Source: Candidatus Woesearchaeota archaeon
GTDB taxonomy: Archaea; Nanobdellota; Nanobdellia; Woesearchaeales; GW2011-AR4
NCBI GenBank assembly: GCA_018303505.1
Contig: JAGVYA010000031.1
Location: forward strand, 1 to 32,942
Length of the DNA: 32,942 nucleotides
Direction: 5' to 3'
Below the pieces are notes generated by a model that was not told where the DNA came from, ran no database searches, and worked only from the letters and a program-made list of their open reading frames with translations. The translations under genes were made by a program, and so were the position numbers. Of this stretch, positions 30,911 to 32,942 are shown piece by piece; within the stretch, counting starts at the first letter, position 1, and every line of letters begins with the position of its first letter.

Positions 30911-32942
30911 CTAATGACTACTTTCTAATTTTTCTGTATATCTGCACTTTGGGAACCTGTTGCAAGCAAAAAATTTACCGTAAATGCTGCTCCTCAGCAC
31001 AACATCGCCTTCATTACACCTAGGGCATTTCCTTTTGACATCGCCTTTTGCAATTGCCTTTGCTTGTATTCCTGCTTCTCCTTCAACATGCTTGCTTGGA
31101 CAGTTTGGATTTAAGCAAAATTCTAAAGGCTGTCTTGCCTTTTTTATTGCTAGCACCATTGGAAAACTGCAAACAACACAATTTTTTTTTGCAGGCTTTA
31201 TAAATGCATTTTTTGGCAATGAAAAAATTGTTTTGCAATCAGGGTATTTGTTGCATGCGGCAAAATTGCCAAATTTCCCTCTTCTTATTGTAATATTCCC
31301 CTCTTTGCATACAGGACAAATTCCAATAAAGGCCATTTCATCCTGGGTTGCCCGGTTTGCTTTTGAGAGGTCTGCCCCAATCTCCTTAATGTGCGATTTA
31401 AAATCAATCAAAATTTTTGTTATTGCATCTTCAGCTTCTTCCAAGATTTCTTCTTTCTTCTGTTTTCTTTCTCTTATCTTTTCCATCTCAATTTCAAAAT
31501 GCCGCGTTAAATCCTCATCGATTATTTTCGGGCAGTGCTTCTCCAGGGTTTCAATTGTCGAAATGCCAAGATTAGTAGCTTCTACGGCTTTGCCTTGAAC
31601 ATAGCCGCGCTGGAACAATGTATCAATGATTTCTGAGCGAGTTGATTTCGTGCCAAGTCCTCTGCGCTCAAGCTCTTTTATTATGGAAGCAGGAGTGTAT
31701 CTTTTTGGTGCTTGAGTCTCTTTGCTGAGCAGCTCTACTTTCAGAACTTTTACTTTGTCATTTTGCTTAACATTTGGCAATTCTATCTCTTCCAATTGTA
31801 CATATGGAGCATAATGCATATGCCAGCCTTTCTCTGTCGTTCTTGTTCCTTTTGCAACAAAAATTTCTTCATTGCAGTTAAGCTCAACAATTATTGTTTC
31901 CCTTACAGCATGCTCTGCAAATGTTGCAAGAAATCTTTTTACAATCAAATCATAGATTTTTACTTCCCTTTCCTTCAATCCTTTTTGGGCAATTCCTGTT
32001 GGAAATATGGCAGGATGGGCAGGATCTGTTTTCTTGCCGTTGTTTGGCAATATTTTTGATTCGTTTAGTAATTTTTTTGCTAATTCAGAATAATTTTTTT
32101 GCTTTGCTAGATCATTCATAATCCTTTCATAACCGATTGAAGAAGGCAATTGCTGGCTTGATGTTCTTGGATAGGATATAAGCCCGGATGTGTAAAGCTC
32201 CTGCGCAATTTCCAATGTTTCTTTTGGAGAAATATTAAAGCACCTGTATGCTTCTACTTGCAAAGAAGTTAAATCAAATGGAAAAGGTGGAGATTGATTG
32301 AACTGTTTTTTTTCAAGATTGTCTATTCCAGCTTCTTTCTGGCCTTTGGTTTTTTTCATAACAGCTTCTGCTTTCTCTTTCTGCCAGAATTTGTCTTCTT
32401 TATGCATCGCATTTATCTGCTGCCCTTTATGCTCTGCAGTCAATTGTATCTGCCAAAATGGAACTGGCTTAAAGGCTTTTATTTCTCTTTCTCTGTCAAC
32501 AATAATTTTTAATGCAGGTCCCTGGACCCTTCCAGTCGACATTATCTTAAATGCGCCTGTGCTTTTGATTGCTGAAGTCAAGGCTCGTGAGTAATTAATT
32601 CCATTAAAATAATCTAAATAATGACGGGTTTCTCCAGACTCAGCCTGCCCCCAATCTAAATGTGGTGTTTTATTTTCATAAGATTTCCTCAGATCATCTT
32701 TAGTTAAAGTTGAAAACTTCATTCTATTAGCATCTTTTTGATGAAATACATACCTGACAATATTAAGCCCAATGACCTCACCTTCAATGTCAAAATCTGT
32801 TGCAATCGTGAAAGAATCAGCCCCTTTTGATAGCTTCTTTAGCGTATTTAAATATTTTTTAGTGAATGCAGAGCTTTTTGTCGTTTCAGCTACAGGTTTC
32901 CATTCAATATCAAATACTGGAAAATGCCAACCTTTCTTTTCC
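30911..32942 (-). CDS. topA: DNA topoisomerase I (type IA), N-terminus outside window
   Basis: The frame is open to the right-hand edge; the ATG at 32722 is internal, since 73 further in-frame residues precede it. These include the end of the TOPRIM domain with ATDFDIEGEVIG, whose Asp-x-Asp-x-Glu set binds Mg2+. Then come RVQGPALKII, the catalytic tyrosine in LISYPRTSS (codon 32171-32173), the typical KRYTPASIIKELERRGLGTK stretch (core PASIIKELE) and, at the C-terminus, three cysteine clusters (CPVC...CNKYPDC, CVVC...CLNPNC, CPRC...CNRFPKC), as in archaeal and bacterial type IA enzymes. It relaxes negative supercoils by passing one strand through a transient 5'-phosphotyrosine break. Its neighbours are unrelated in function. 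Confidence 0.95.
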   Translation of the reverse strand, partial: EKKGWHFPVFDIEWKPVAETTKSSAFTKKYLNTLKKLSKGADSFTIATDFDIEGEVIGLNIVRYVFHQKDANRMKFSTLTKDDLRKSYENKTPHLDWGQAESGETRHYLDYFNGINYSRALTSAIKSTGAFKIMSTGRVQGPALKIIVDREREIKAFKPVPFWQIQLTAEHKGQQINAMHKEDKFWQKEKAEAVMKKTKGQKEAGIDNLEKKQFNQSPPFPFDLTSLQVEAYRCFNISPKETLEIAQELYTSGLISYPRTSSQQLPSSIGYERIMNDLAKQKNYSELAKKLLNESKILPNNGKKTDPAHPAIFPTGIAQKGLKEREVKIYDLIVKRFLATFAEHAVRETIIVELNCNEEIFVAKGTRTTEKGWHMHYAPYVQLEEIELPNVKQNDKVKVLKVELLSKETQAPKRYTPASIIKELERRGLGTKSTRSEIIDTLFQRGYVQGKAVEATNLGISTIETLEKHCPKIIDEDLTRHFEIEMEKIRERKQKKEEILEEAEDAITKILIDFKSHIKEIGADLSKANRATQDEMAFIGICPVCKEGNITIRRGKFGNFAACNKYPDCKTIFSLPKNAFIKPAKKNCVVCSFPMVLAIKKARQPLEFCLNPNCPSKHVEGEAGIQAKAIAKGDVKRKCPRCNEGDVVLRSSIYGKFFACNRFPKCRYTEKLESSH

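Noticed and set aside
1-32942. Insertion sequence or integrase
   Set aside because: No transposase or integrase motif was found in any frame; inverted repeats seen are short and without recognisable target duplications.

Overview
The window looks like AT-rich DNA from a DPANN-type archaeon (Woesearchaeota/Pacearchaeota-like). This is inferred, not tested by any search. Supporting points are: many genes with an archaeal TATA box about 25-28 bp upstream of the start codon and almost no leader; an archaeal-type topoisomerase IA with several C-terminal zinc fingers; a secreted Lon-like (S16) protease of the archaeal COG1750 type; and many secreted, sequon-rich surface proteins, some carrying a TGYAV/TGFAV motif just after the N-terminal membrane segment.

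Layout. (1) 1-865: C-terminally truncated AAA+ ATPase, minus strand, apparently frameshifted near its start. (2) 1078-7096: minus-strand surface-protein genes: a membrane-anchored S16 protease, a glycine-hinged Ig-type membrane protein, a small Ig/TM protein, a 324-aa secreted protein and a small TM protein. (3) 7242-7934: a plus-strand VapBC-like toxin-antitoxin pair inside this minus-strand block. (4) 8085-23120: 15 kb of minus-strand coding sequence for giant repetitive adhesin-like protein. It is now three ORFs (2305, 807 and 1858 aa) that look like pieces of one gene of about 5000 codons, broken at two repeat junctions. It holds tandem beta-helix repeats, glycine-rich repeats, an FG-GAP propeller, a second seven-repeat propeller and many copies of an Ig-like module. 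A stretch of about 650 bp in its first ORF is built of tRNA-like sequences read in frame. (5) 23337-24134: a three-gene plus-strand operon (two RHH-like antitoxins and a PIN toxin) behind a structured leader. (6) 24195-28654: a regulatory region with a tandem-HTH protein, several structured intergenic elements, a decayed antitoxin gene, two paralogous small antitoxin-like genes and two paralogous winged-helix regulators, with many copies of an ATCATTCAAATG motif. (7) 28687-30757: a second surface-protein cluster with a paralogous tandem-HTH gene translationally coupled to a TM protein. (8) 30911-32942: topoisomerase I, N-terminus outside the window.

How it may fit together (inference): the giant protein and the smaller Ig-type membrane proteins form a cell-surface system. 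The 324-aa protein is a free-standing copy of the giant protein's C-terminal domain, and the S16 protease may process surface proteins. The tandem-HTH and winged-helix proteins next to the surface genes are candidate regulators, each with direct repeats at or near its own promoter. The most unusual items are the tRNA-derived coding segment, two copies of a structured element that keep their stems while changing stem sequence, and the repeat-motif network around the winged-helix genes.
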